Shown here: piece by piece, positions 47,855 through 55,933 of the stretch
Layout: every line of letters begins with the position of its first letter
Numbering within the stretch: position 1 is the first letter of the stretch
NCBI RefSeq assembly: GCF_000374145.1
Contig: NZ_KB893653.1
Span: 1,458,650-1,522,649, forward strand
Direction of reading: 5' to 3'
DNA: 64,000 nt
Source of the DNA: Neomegalonema perideroedes DSM 15528
Lineage (GTDB): Bacteria; Pseudomonadota; Alphaproteobacteria; Rhodobacterales; Rhodobacteraceae
Program-made: the position numbers and the translations under genes
The notes under the pieces: model-generated
Seen by the model: the letters and a program-made list of their open reading frames with translations, nothing else
Told to the model about the DNA's origin: nothing
Database searches by the model: none

Positions 47855-49175
47855 TGAGGGCCTCTATCAACGTCTTTGATCTTGTGATTCCCTTCTCCTT
47901 GGATCTGGAGGCTTGAGGGGGGGCGAATGTCGTCGCAGCGGGGGTTTTTCGACGTCGACGAGCGGCTGACGCGCCTGAGCGCCTTGGGCGACCGGCTTGA
48001 AGGCGCTGCGGGGGCCGTGGATTTCGAAATCTTCCGGACGGATCTGGAGCGGGCCTTGGGTCATCGCTCCGGGGCGCAGGGGGCTGGCCGCCCTACGACC
48101 CCGTGATGATGTTCAAAATTCTGATCGTCCAGACGCAGCACAGCCTCTCGGACGATCGAATGGAGTTTCGCTTCGCGTCCCTTCGGGGGCTGATCAACGA
48201 CCGTCTGTCCTTCATGCAGTTTCTGGGCCTGGGTCTTGAGGGCAACGTCTAGGACGCCAAGACGATCTGGGCCTTCCGCGAACGCCTGACCGAGGCGAAG
48301 GCCGTGGAGGCGCTCTTCTCGCGCTTCGATCAGGCTCTGCGCGAGGCGGGCTTCATCGCCATGTCGGGGCGAATCGTGGACGCCTCGCTCGTGGCCGCGC
48401 CCAAGCAGAGAAACAGCGAAGAGGAGAAGCGGCGGGTCAAGGCGGACGAGAGCGCCAAGCGGATCTGGGGAGACAAGCCAGCCAGAGCCAGCCAGAAGGA
48501 TGTCTGCGCCCGCTGGACGCTGATTTTCGGTCGGGGGCGCAAGCAGCCCGACGGGACGCGCGGTCCTGACATCGCCATTCCCTTCTTCGGATATAAATCC
48601 CATCTCAGCATCGACCGGGGCTCGCGCTTCATCCGCAAATGGGCGGCGACCAGCGCCGTCGATCATGACGGCCGGATGCTCAGGCGTGGCCTGATCGACC
48701 GCAGCAACACCGCCTCGGGCGTCTGGGCCGACAGCACTTATCGCAGCCGCAAGAACGAGGCCTTCCTCCAAAAGCGCGGCCTCGTCAGTCATATCCACAG
48801 GCGCAGGGCGCCCGGCAAGCCGTTCCCCGCGCATATGCGCAAAGGCCAGGTCACCCGCTCAAAGCATCGCGCGCCAGTCGAGCATGTCTTCGCCTTTCAG
48901 AAGGACCTTTGCGGTCTGCTCGTCAGAACCATCGGGATCGAGCGGGCCAGAATGAAGATCGGCCTCGCCAACATCCTCCACAACATCAACAGGCTCGCCA
49001 TCCTCCGAAGAAAGAAGGCCGCCTGAAACAAGGCAGCTGGCCCGGAGTAAAGCCCAAAATCACCGGCAAAACCGCCGGGAAAATCAGAAAATCAACCACA
49101 GAGGCAGCCTCACCCACGGCCGAGCGACGACACGCGCGGAAAACCGAACCTCAGAGACGTTGATAGAGGCCCTCA
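47855..49175 (+). mobile_element. IS5-family insertion sequence (defective)
   Basis: 1321 bp bounded by perfect 21-bp inverted repeats, TGAGGGCCTCTATCAACGTC plus T (47855-47875 and 49155-49175). It carries one IS5-type transposase reading frame, now broken. No target duplication is seen (flanks AAGC and GGCG). Confidence 0.85.
47927..49026 (+). pseudogene. IS5-family transposase, frameshifted and with an internal stop
   Basis: The frame from the ATG at 47927 (MSSQRGFFDVDERLTRLSAL) runs out of frame near 48085, where the conserved ..PPYDPVMMFKILIVQ resumes in another frame. A TAG at 48250-48252 then interrupts before DAKTIWAFRERLTEAKAVEA. Downstream the DDE residues are intact (GRIVDASLVAAP, WADSTYRSR, RAPVEHVFAFQKD). 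Some IS5 relatives use a programmed frameshift, but the extra stop codon makes this copy inactive. Confidence 0.85.
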
Positions 49176-49217
49176 GGCGCGCGAGCGCGCGGTGCGGCTG
49201 ATATTCGCTCAGGAAGC

Positions 49218-49512
49218 TGATGCTTCTTCACGCTGAACTGCCCACCAGTCGATATCGGCAAAAGATCTGCTGCTCGGCGCACAGGCTGCTGGATTGGGTA
49301 AAGAGGGCAGATGGTCGATGCTAGCGAGAGGGCTGGCTTGCCGACGGACGCGGCCGAAAAGATCAAGGCTCTTGAGCGGGAGAAGCACGAGCTCCGGCAG
49401 GCCAATGAGATTCTGCGCAAGGCGAGCGCTTATTTGGCCCAGGCGGCGTAGGTCCGCCCACTCAAACGATGATCACGTTCATTGACGATCACCGCGAGGC
49501 GCATGGGGTCGC
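49218..49512 (+). pseudogene. IS3-family orfA/orfB relic
   Basis: Shifted pieces of OrfA (CSAHRLLDWVKRAD, then in another frame VDASERAGLPTDAAEKIKAL and EREKHELRQANEILRKASAY, stop at 49449-49451) followed by the first codons of OrfB from 49469 (MITFIDDHREAHGVAPI). OrfB stops resembling IS3 at about 49512, where it is joined to an IS66-type fragment on the other strand. Confidence 0.75.
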
Positions 49513-49520
49513 CCCGATCC

Positions 49521-49733
49521 TCAAGACGCCGCAGCCGTCATCCCTCCCTCGCTCGACAAGCGACGCCAGCGGTCGAGGAGATTGGCGGCCACGCCGTTGC
49601 GACGCGCGACAGAGGAAACTGTCTCCCCCGCCTCGAAACTCTCCTCGATGATCCGCAGCTTCGCCGCCGTCGACCAAGACCGCCGACGCGCGGTTCCCGT
49701 GATCACTTCGACCTGTTCATAATCGTCAGACAT
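49521..49733 (-). pseudogene. IS66-family TnpA (HTH) fragment
   Basis: 70 codons on the minus strand: VEVITGTARRRSWSTAAKLR, IIEESFEAGETVSSVARRNG, VAANLLDRWRRL. This is the helix-turn-helix start of the small IS66/IS3-type transposase subunit; it is cut at its 3' side by the IS3 relic, and no TnpB or TnpC follows. Confidence 0.7.
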
Positions 49734-49880
49734 AAGCCTGTCCTCAAGGATATCCTTGAGCCTTTCATGCTTACGCCAGATGTCCGGTCAAAACGGGGGG
49801 CGCTTCACTGCGCTCTGGCGGTGAAGGCGCACAGGTCTACGCATTCATATTTCAACGAATGACCTGCGACCGCTTCTCCA

Positions 49881-50026
49881 CGTACAAACTTTATTGCAAC
49901 GCTTGTAGCGCTTTGCAGATGGCAATCCGCTGTTATGTACGATCTTTACCTTTGCCCTCATTTTCTGGTTATTATTTTTCAATGGGTTGTGTGGATTTTA
50001 GGTGCAAACTTTATTCCAACTCGACA
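49881..50026 (-). repeat. Right transposon end with TnsB-type sites
   Basis: Sites in the opposite orientation to the left end: CGTACAAACTTTATTGCAAC at 49881-49900, a weaker GTACGATCTTTACC at 49937-49950 and the terminal GGTGCAAACTTTATTCC at 50001, ending AACTCGACA at 50026. The region around 49900-50000 is distinctly AT-rich, as in Tn7 ends. Confidence 0.8.
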
Positions 50027-50040
50027 GGAAGAAGCGCGCT

Positions 50041-50240
50041 GAATGCGCATCCTTCTGATGGGAGGCGCCGGATATGATGACGTCAGGACCGCGCCTTTCC
50101 GCAGGGAGGAGCGCGGCCTTGGCGCCGCTTTTCAGCTGCGCCCGATCATTCGGGACGTTTCTTCATGGGAAAAGTCGCATAGCCTGCTTGGGGTCTCGCC
50201 GGGCGCATGCATCGCCACGGCGCGCATCGCAGTCAGATCT
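50041..50240 (+). pseudogene. tnsA 5' relic of a second Tn7-like element
   Basis: The reading frame MRILLMGGAGYDDVRTAPFR, REERGLGAAF, IIRDVSSWEKSHSLLGVSPG parallels the intact TnsA (GFDEVRIARFRKEGRGLG, TIRDVPSQGRSHRLLGVVTG). DNA identity is also evident, e.g. GAGCGCGGCCTTGGC near 50109. Similarity ends after about 60 codons, before the catalytic residues. It starts about 15 bases outside the right end of the present transposon and points the same way as the intact tnsA. Confidence 0.85.
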
Positions 50241-50244
50241 GTTG

Positions 50245-50306
50245 TGGAGACGCCAGACGTTTGAAGGGCTGGCGGACGCCTTCGCCGGAAAATCTGCGCC
50301 GTTTGA
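50245..50306 (+). pseudogene. IS3-type orfA fragment fused behind the tnsA relic
   Basis: Codons WRRQTFEGLADAFAGKSAP match WKRQAFEGLTDAFAGRSES of the orfA at 40764-41045, with high DNA identity (CGTTTGAAGGGCTG). In the intact element the order is tnsA-B-C-D-E-orfA; here the start of tnsA is joined directly to mid-orfA. Confidence 0.8.
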
Positions 50307-50320
50307 TATCCGCCTTCGCT

Positions 50321-51166
50321 TCACGGTCGAGCTTCGACGTCAATCGGGACAGGCAGCCAGATCTCATAAAGGACGTCGCCGAAGGCCCTGTGTCTTAAGG
50401 ATCTCTGCACGTAAATTCTCAGAGCCTTGCGAATATTCGGGATCTTCTTGATCCTGAAATCGCCGCTCGACTCGCCGCCTTCATGCTCGACCGCAAGCAC
50501 GCTGAGGATCTCCTGAGGGAGGTCGTCGTTCAGGCGAAACATCAGCGTCTCGCGCGCATGCCAATCGGCGTCGCCCGCATCCGAGACGTAACCCGCGACA
50601 TCGCCTTCATGGATCAGGCGCCTCACGCGCGCGGGCGCAAGATCGATATATTGCCGGAAGGGGTCGGGATAAGGCGTCGAAGATCGATAGGCCGTCGAGG
50701 CGTAGCCGCGAAAATGGATTCTGACTCCATCCCGCACCAAAGCATGCGGACTGAACTCACACTCCATGAGGCCGGATTTCGCCGCGTAATCCAGACGCAC
50801 CGCGCGCCTTCCGACGCAGGCGGCGTAAAGGCGCTGGAACACGTCGGGATCCGGCTCGCTGAAGCCGAAGGTCGAAATCTCCTCCAGAGGCGGACCGAAA
50901 CGAGGCTCTTCGCCGGAGGCCTCCGCCAGACGATGCTCGCCGCGGATCACATCCAGCAGGGCCGATGCGGAGGTCGGAGCGAACGCCAATCCTCCGGTCG
51001 CATCCGCGAATTTCTTGAGGCGGCCGCTCGGGACCAGTCTTCCCGGGTGGGCTTTTTGATAGCCTGAGATGATCCGGCGCTGGGCGTCTTCGCGCGACCT
51101 CGCCGTCAACTCCGCCAGACGTCGGGCGCTTAATTCGCCCTCCCAGCAAGCCAGATACTCCAGCAT
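50321..51166 (-). CDS. WYL-domain transcriptional regulator
   Basis: 281 aa. N-terminal winged-helix DNA-binding part (YLACWEGELSARRLAELTAR, SREDAQRRIISGYQKAHP) and a central WYL-type ligand domain (FSPHALVRDGVRIHFRGYAS), then a C-terminal extension ending LYEIWLPVPIDVEA. The ATG at 51166 follows GGGAGAA; a longer frame to 51226 lacks a ribosome site. It is divergent from cas6 with a 136-base gap. WYL repressors control several defence systems, and one represses the type I-D array of Synechocystis, so it probably controls this cas operon. Confidence 0.85.
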   Translation of the reverse strand: MLEYLACWEGELSARRLAELTARSREDAQRRIISGYQKAHPGRLVPSGRLKKFADATGGLAFAPTSASALLDVIRGEHRLAEASGEEPRFGPPLEEISTFGFSEPDPDVFQRLYAACVGRRAVRLDYAAKSGLMECEFSPHALVRDGVRIHFRGYASTAYRSSTPYPDPFRQYIDLAPARVRRLIHEGDVAGYVSDAGDADWHARETLMFRLNDDLPQEILSVLAVEHEGGESSGDFRIKKIPNIRKALRIYVQRSLRHRAFGDVLYEIWLPVPIDVEARP

Positions 51167-51302
51167 GGATTTCTCCCTTTTGGAAGGTTCAGGCCATATC
51201 CCAAGAGAATTTTTATCTGTGATCATTTGCGCTGAATATTGCCTTTTATGATCCTAAAAATCATGCTTAATCAAAACTACATTCAATCGCGCGGAGGCTG
51301 CA
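51167..51302. promoter_or_regulatory. Divergent control region of the WYL gene and the cas operon
   Basis: 136 AT-rich bases. It contains an interrupted palindrome ATGAT-N7-ATCAT at 51248-51264, a possible operator, and GGAGG five bases before the cas6 ATG. No promoter pair assigned. Confidence 0.45.
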
Positions 51303-52013
51303 ATGCGAATCAGACTCGATTTCAGGATGCGTCCCCAATTGGTCCAATATACGGACAGCCTCAATGCGGCCTTGGTCGCCATGTTCACCGAGGCCGGGCT
51401 GACCTCCGAGCAAGTCGTCGGCGAGCAGGCTTTCCCCTGGACCTTCGGCATGGAGGCCTTTTCCGCTCCAGGCCGCAAGCGTCGCGTCAATTCCGTGGTG
51501 ATCTCCTCGCCGCATCCGGCCTTCAGAGAGGCTCTGCCCCGGCTGGAGGCCGCCAAAGCGCGGGTGAGATCCTGCAACGGCGACGTGATCGACGGCGCCG
51601 AGGCCCGCATCCAGCCTTGCGACGATCTCGCGCCGGGCGCGAACGAGATCATGATCGGCTTCATCAGCCCCTTCATCCTGCCAGCGGCGAAAGAGGGCAA
51701 GGCCAAGACCCGCTTTCATGAGGAGCTGCCCGTCGCCGAGGCCCCGGCGGCGCTCAAAGCCGGACTTAATCGCCGAGCCGGACGCGAACTCGACCTTGAG
51801 ATCGTCATCGACCCCCTGACGGCGCGCACCGACGGCCGCAGGAAGCATCTGATCCATATTCGCCGTTTTCCGAACGGACGCAGCATGATCCTGCCCGGCT
51901 TCGCCGCCCCCCTGACGCTTCGCGGCGATCCCGAAGACGTCCGCTTCGCCTATCTGGCGGGCTTCGGCGCCAAGACCCGGGCGGGCAACGGCTGCCCCGC
52001 GCTGATGTCGTGA
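51303..52013 (+). CDS. cas6: CRISPR-associated endoribonuclease Cas6
   Basis: 236-aa protein with the RAMP fold that would cut pre-crRNA within repeats. It begins MRIRLDFRM and ends in the family's glycine-rich loop, LAGFGAKTRAGNGCPALM. The typical catalytic His around residue 30-45 is absent; the nearest is His 71 (SSPHPAF), so the active site may differ. GGAGG precedes the ATG. It leads the operon, seven bases before cas10d; in most I-D loci cas6 comes after csc1 instead. Confidence 0.88.
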   Translation: MRIRLDFRMRPQLVQYTDSLNAALVAMFTEAGLTSEQVVGEQAFPWTFGMEAFSAPGRKRRVNSVVISSPHPAFREALPRLEAAKARVRSCNGDVIDGAEARIQPCDDLAPGANEIMIGFISPFILPAAKEGKAKTRFHEELPVAEAPAALKAGLNRRAGRELDLEIVIDPLTARTDGRRKHLIHIRRFPNGRSMILPGFAAPLTLRGDPEDVRFAYLAGFGAKTRAGNGCPALMS

Positions 52014-52020
52014 GGCCGCC

Positions 52021-54930
52021 ATGCTGACCCATGCCCGAGACCTTTTCGATTCTTTCATGGAGATAGTCGTTCGGCGGGGAGCCTTCGGCTCGGCTGAGCG
52101 GGATTTCCAACAGGGGCCGCTCACCGAGAAGGCCGCCAAGGACGTGGCCGCCGGCAAGCGGATCGATCCTCGGACGCCTTGGCTCTGCCGCATCTCCGGC
52201 AAGGGCGGCTATGCGGAGGGCGAGGCCTTTGAAAAGCGCAAGCTCTTCCGCAACGTCAGCCTGCTCGATCATCTGGTTTCGGTGGCGCGCGGGGCGGCGG
52301 TCTTCGCGGAGTTGGATCTGCGCGCCGCCAAGGCGTCGGAGGATCAGATCCGCAAACGCGTCGCTCGTCAGATCGCGGTCGGCTTCCTGCATGACGCCGA
52401 CAAGATGCTGGACAAGAGCCGGGTGGACGAACTGACGGTTCAAGACGTGGCGGGTCTGATGACGCGCTATCGCGTCGACGTTTTTTTGCAGGAAGCCGGC
52501 GTCGAGCTTGATCCGGGGGATCTCCTCTCGATGATCCACGCGGTGGAGGTCAGCCGCAGCAATCTGACCGCGCCGGGCATGAGTCTGCTCTCCAACGAGG
52601 CGCAAAAGGATTGCCTGTATGCGCGCCTCGCGGATCGGATGGAGAGCAAATTCCTGAAAACGCCGAACGGCGTGCGGGACATGCTGGAGGAATGGGCCTC
52701 ATTCGAGGGGCTGCGCGCGAAAGCCGCTCTGGGCGCGTGGCGCGTGGTCCATCTGCGTTCGGCCCATACGCCCTTTCTGCTGAACCAGCTGCAGATCGGA
52801 TTGTCCCACGCCGTTCAGAGGTTGGCGGGCATGCCGCCGCTGATCGAGATTCATCATGACGGCGAATTGCTCGCTCTGATCCCTGAGGCCGTCGCCGAAG
52901 TCGCCATAGAGGAGGGGATCGCCCAAGCGACGAGGCGCCTTCGGCTCAAGATGCGCGTGATGACCAATCCGCGCGGCGCCCGCGACATCCTCGAAGGCGG
53001 CTCAGGGATTCACGACCTGCTGAGCGTGCTGGAGGATAATCCGGACGAGGCTTCGAAGGCTCTTTTCGTTCATGTCGATCTGCTGACGGGCGCGAATTCC
53101 CTGCGCGATTCCATCGACGAGCTGTTGATTCCGCTCGGCCTGCCGACGAATTACGCCGGTCTGGAGAAATTCCCCGGCAAGCATTATCAGCCATGGCCCA
53201 CGCGCGGCGGTTCTCTGGACGAGCTGGAGGTCGCGCGTCGCGGCTACGCCGCCGCCTTGGTCGTCGGCCTCGGCTGCACGGAGCCCGGGGAGAAACGCCT
53301 CGCCGAACGCACGCCCGACGCCGCCAAACGCGAAGCCGAGCTTCTCGCCTTGCTGGAGGCCGAGGGCCATGCTCCGCCCGAATGGCTGGGCGCGCTTGAG
53401 CATAGGCTCAGCCGCCAGACCTTGCTCGCGGGCTGGGCGGCGGGCCTCGCCGGAGAGGATTCAGAGCTTTCAGACAGGATTTTCGGAGAAGACGGCCTTC
53501 TGAAGCTCTGGCTCTGCGGCGACGGCGTCGAAAGGGCCGGACTTCTGGAGAAGATCGGCGATCCCGGCGCGGCCCTCGCCGGAGCCGCGACGATCTGGCT
53601 CCGGGCCGCCCTGAACCGCCGATTTCTCTCGGCGGATGAGCAGGCCCCCGGTCGTTGCCATTTCACCAATACGCCCGTCGGCCTTGACGCAGAGATCGAC
53701 GCCAAATCCGGCCTTGACGGGCTCAAGGTCAGCGCCTTTTCCGGCCGCGAAGGCCGTCCGGAGTTTTTCGACCGGACGAAATCCCAGACTCTGGTTTCGG
53801 CGCCCGCCGCCGCCGAACATCGCCTGCGCTCTTTAATGAGCGAAGGGCGCGGGGGGGGCGACGTTCCGGCCTATGTCTCCACGCCGACGATGATGGGGCT
53901 TTTCGCGAGCCTCAACATGGAGGCCGATCAGGATTTCCTCCAGATCGACCATTACGACCTCGCGAGGCTGGAGGCCAAACCCGGCAAGGAGGTCTATCCC
54001 GAGACCCAGACCTATGGTCAAAGGGTGATGTTCGCCCGCCATGTCTCCATTCCGCCCAAGACGGCGGACGCCGTTAAGTTGGCGCGGATGATGATGCAGG
54101 CGGCCTTGCGTCTGGGGCGCCCGGTGCATGTCTTCAAGGGCCTGCCCACGCCGAACAACGCTTATGTTCATTTCGACTTCCTGCCCGGCGCGATCGAGCG
54201 GGGAATGGGCGGCGCCTCGCTGCGTCTGGAGCAGCTCCCCGACGCCCTGCGCCTGCTCGGCCTGATCGAGGATATGGCCGACGCGCCGAACCTCGGACTT
54301 GAGCTCGCTTTGCGCTTCGCCGATCCGGCCACTCGTTTCGCCGCCGCCTGCGAGGCGCTCGCCGCCCTCAACCGCCTGCCGGAGGATAAGCTCAAGACGA
54401 GCCCCCTCCCGCATCCCCTGAGACACTTCGTGAGGAGCCCCGACATCCCCATGACCAAAAGCGACGAACTTCTGATCGACTACGCCCGGTCGATGACCCG
54501 GATTCAGACCGCTCCCAAACGGGAGGCCAGCAATTCCGAACGGAGCCTTGGGCTGCGGATCGCTCTGGAGGCCATCGACGAATGCGCCGAGATCGGCCAG
54601 ATCGGGCCGGAAAGCTTCAAGGCCGGAATCGCCGGCAAGCTGGAGGAGGAATTCGAACGCTCCTCGCGGCTGGCTTGGCGCGGCAAAGAGAAGGGCCTCC
54701 CCTTCCCGCGCAAAGCCGCCATGGAGACGGCGACGCTTTTCGTCGAGCGCCTCTGGCCCGAGGTCTTCAAAAACCGCCAACCCGCCGCAAAGGCCCGGCG
54801 CATTTCTCTGGCGATCTATCAGGTCGCCTTCGACAACGAATCCTATCGTCCGCGCGCCAAGCCCCTCGACGAGGAGGCCCAAGAGGCCGCCGCGCAAGAC
54901 GCCCAGACAACCCCTGCGGAGCAAGACTGA
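52021..54930 (+). CDS. cas10d: Type I-D large subunit Cas10d (Csc3) with HD nuclease
   Basis: 969-aa large subunit of the I-D Cascade. An HD-type nuclease is visible at the N-terminus: His 84 (SLLDHLV), His-Asp 124-125 (GFLHDADKML), His 173 (MIHAVEVS) and Asp 205 (ARLADRM). In I-D this HD domain supplies the nuclease that other type I systems have in Cas3, and the Cas3 here indeed lacks it. The middle shows CHFTNTPVG and a palm-like AYVHFDFLPGAIERG without a GGDD cyclase motif. The last ~160 residues are helical (Cas11-like). The stop overlaps csc2. Confidence 0.85.
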   Translation: MLTHARDLFDSFMEIVVRRGAFGSAERDFQQGPLTEKAAKDVAAGKRIDPRTPWLCRISGKGGYAEGEAFEKRKLFRNVSLLDHLVSVARGAAVFAELDLRAAKASEDQIRKRVARQIAVGFLHDADKMLDKSRVDELTVQDVAGLMTRYRVDVFLQEAGVELDPGDLLSMIHAVEVSRSNLTAPGMSLLSNEAQKDCLYARLADRMESKFLKTPNGVRDMLEEWASFEGLRAKAALGAWRVVHLRSAHTPFLLNQLQIGLSHAVQRLAGMPPLIEIHHDGELLALIPEAVAEVAIEEGIAQATRRLRLKMRVMTNPRGARDILEGGSGIHDLLSVLEDNPDEASKALFVHVDLLTGANSLRDSIDELLIPLGLPTNYAGLEKFPGKHYQPWPTRGGSLDELEVARRGYAAALVVGLGCTEPGEKRLAERTPDAAKREAELLALLEAEGHAPPEWLGALEHRLSRQTLLAGWAAGLAGEDSELSDRIFGEDGLLKLWLCGDGVERAGLLEKIGDPGAALAGAATIWLRAALNRRFLSADEQAPGRCHFTNTPVGLDAEIDAKSGLDGLKVSAFSGREGRPEFFDRTKSQTLVSAPAAAEHRLRSLMSEGRGGGDVPAYVSTPTMMGLFASLNMEADQDFLQIDHYDLARLEAKPGKEVYPETQTYGQRVMFARHVSIPPKTADAVKLARMMMQAALRLGRPVHVFKGLPTPNNAYVHFDFLPGAIERGMGGASLRLEQLPDALRLLGLIEDMADAPNLGLELALRFADPATRFAAACEALAALNRLPEDKLKTSPLPHPLRHFVRSPDIPMTKSDELLIDYARSMTRIQTAPKREASNSERSLGLRIALEAIDECAEIGQIGPESFKAGIAGKLEEEFERSSRLAWRGKEKGLPFPRKAAMETATLFVERLWPEVFKNRQPAAKARRISLAIYQVAFDNESYRPRAKPLDEEAQEAAAQDAQTTPAEQD
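54451..54930 (+). CDS. cas11d: Predicted small subunit Cas11d from an internal start in cas10d
   Basis: Inference. Type I-D systems make Cas11d by internal translation of the 3' end of cas10d. Here an in-frame ATG at codon 811 (54451, translation MTKSDELLIDYARSMTRIQT) is preceded by GTGAGGAG, 13 bases away, and would give a 159-residue helical protein of the expected size. The spacing is a little long; the in-frame ATG at 54493 is an alternative start. Confidence 0.45.
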   Translation: MTKSDELLIDYARSMTRIQTAPKREASNSERSLGLRIALEAIDECAEIGQIGPESFKAGIAGKLEEEFERSSRLAWRGKEKGLPFPRKAAMETATLFVERLWPEVFKNRQPAAKARRISLAIYQVAFDNESYRPRAKPLDEEAQEAAAQDAQTTPAEQD

Positions 54931-55931
54931 TGACCCTCGACGCGATCAAACCCTATCTCGGCGGCCTCGATTCCCTGCTTTCGACCGCCAGCGACGACAA
55001 GGGCAAGAGCTACGCCCAGCCTGCGTTGAAGAACCTCGGTTCCGCGGTTCTGGTGGTTCTGCGCGAAGTGATTTCGCCCGCCTCCTTCCGCAACGCCGAG
55101 GCGGAGATCACCGACATCGACTCCAAAGGCCGCCGCCACGCCCGGGCCGTCGCTAATAAGTTCAAATTCGGCGAGCGCGCCCGCGGCCTGCAGGTCCTGC
55201 GCTATTTCGAGGCGGGCGGGGCCTCGGCTCAGAACAAGACCGCCTTCGTGGGCAAGGAAAAGCCCTCCGCCCGCTTCGACCTCAACACGCTGGTCTTCGG
55301 CGACAGCGCCAATCACGGCTCGAAGGTTCTGCCGGTGAAGGCAGCCGCGCAATATTCCGACGCCGTGTCGATCCAGCCCTATGGCGATTGCGTGGACAGC
55401 ACCTTCCATAACCGCGCCTCCGAAGACGGCTCGCTCTTCGACGCCCAGAGCAAGGCGAATTCGACCAATATCTTCGAGCGCCATTTCCTGCGGCCCGGGA
55501 CTTTGCTGCTCCAGACCATCGCCTTCAACGGCAAGACCGCCCCGCCGGAGGCGGTGGAGCATCTGCTCTTGAGCCTTGGCCTCGCGGGCGCCTATGGCGG
55601 CGCGACCTCGATCTATGGCGTGAACGTCCGCAATCATCCGCTCGGGATCTTCGCCGGACGCTTCGAACGCGACCTGAGCAGCCCCTATGTCGCCATCGAC
55701 CGGCTTTATGAGCAGGGCGTCGATCCCGACGACGCGGCCGCCGTCTCCAGGGCTCTTTCGGAGTTCTATCGCGCGGCCTGGCCGGTCGAGATCCCGGGCG
55801 AGGCGATCCTCGCGACGCAAAAGGATCTGATCGCGCGGCTCGAAGCCGACGACCCCGCCCTGCGCGGCGCCTATAAGGCGACCGCCGGGAAGGTCGGGGC
55901 CTATTTCGACGCTTGGTTCGAGGGAGTTTGA
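54930..55931 (+). CDS. csc2: Type I-D backbone subunit Cas7d (Csc2)
   Basis: 333-aa RAMP protein that forms the crRNA-binding backbone. The order of family features is kept: FGDSANHGSKVLPVKAAAQY, VDSTFHNRAS, then a long helical stretch and YGGATSIYGVNVRNHPLGIF, which parallels the RYGA..S..G...NH..GI core of Synechocystis Csc2. The Cys-rich zinc finger of many Csc2 proteins is missing. It starts on the last base of the cas10d stop (TGATG). Confidence 0.82.
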   Translation: MTLDAIKPYLGGLDSLLSTASDDKGKSYAQPALKNLGSAVLVVLREVISPASFRNAEAEITDIDSKGRRHARAVANKFKFGERARGLQVLRYFEAGGASAQNKTAFVGKEKPSARFDLNTLVFGDSANHGSKVLPVKAAAQYSDAVSIQPYGDCVDSTFHNRASEDGSLFDAQSKANSTNIFERHFLRPGTLLLQTIAFNGKTAPPEAVEHLLLSLGLAGAYGGATSIYGVNVRNHPLGIFAGRFERDLSSPYVAIDRLYEQGVDPDDAAAVSRALSEFYRAAWPVEIPGEAILATQKDLIARLEADDPALRGAYKATAGKVGAYFDAWFEGV

Positions 55932-55933
55932 GG

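Larger units (their letters stand above)
32621..50026. mobile_element. Tn7-like transposon, about 17.4 kb, in attTn7
   Basis: Left end TGTCGAGTTGGAATAAAGTT and right end reading AACTTTATTCCAACTCGACA are an exact 20-bp inverted pair (one mismatch if extended to 26). Tn7 relatives have TGT...ACA ends. Inside are tnsABCDE at the left, an IS3-type orfA, a five-gene GTPase-associated operon as cargo, and IS debris at the right. The expected five-base target duplication is absent, so the right junction has been altered or formed next to an older element. The core is GC-rich like the host; the cargo (about 41.4-47.8 kb) is visibly less so. Confidence 0.92.

Noticed and set aside
48304..49026. An intact 240-codon IS5 transposase starting at 48304
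   Set aside because: It lacks the conserved N-terminal half, which is present upstream but broken by a frameshift near 48085 and a TAG at 48250. It is the tail of a pseudogene.
49482..49862. Open frame of 126 codons to the left of the right transposon end
   Set aside because: It crosses the join between the IS3 relic and the antisense IS66 fragment; no RBS and no coherent domain.
50041..50264. A small new gene of about 73 codons after the transposon end
   Set aside because: Its translation aligns with the first 60 residues of TnsA and then changes to unrelated residues, so it is a relic rather than a new gene.
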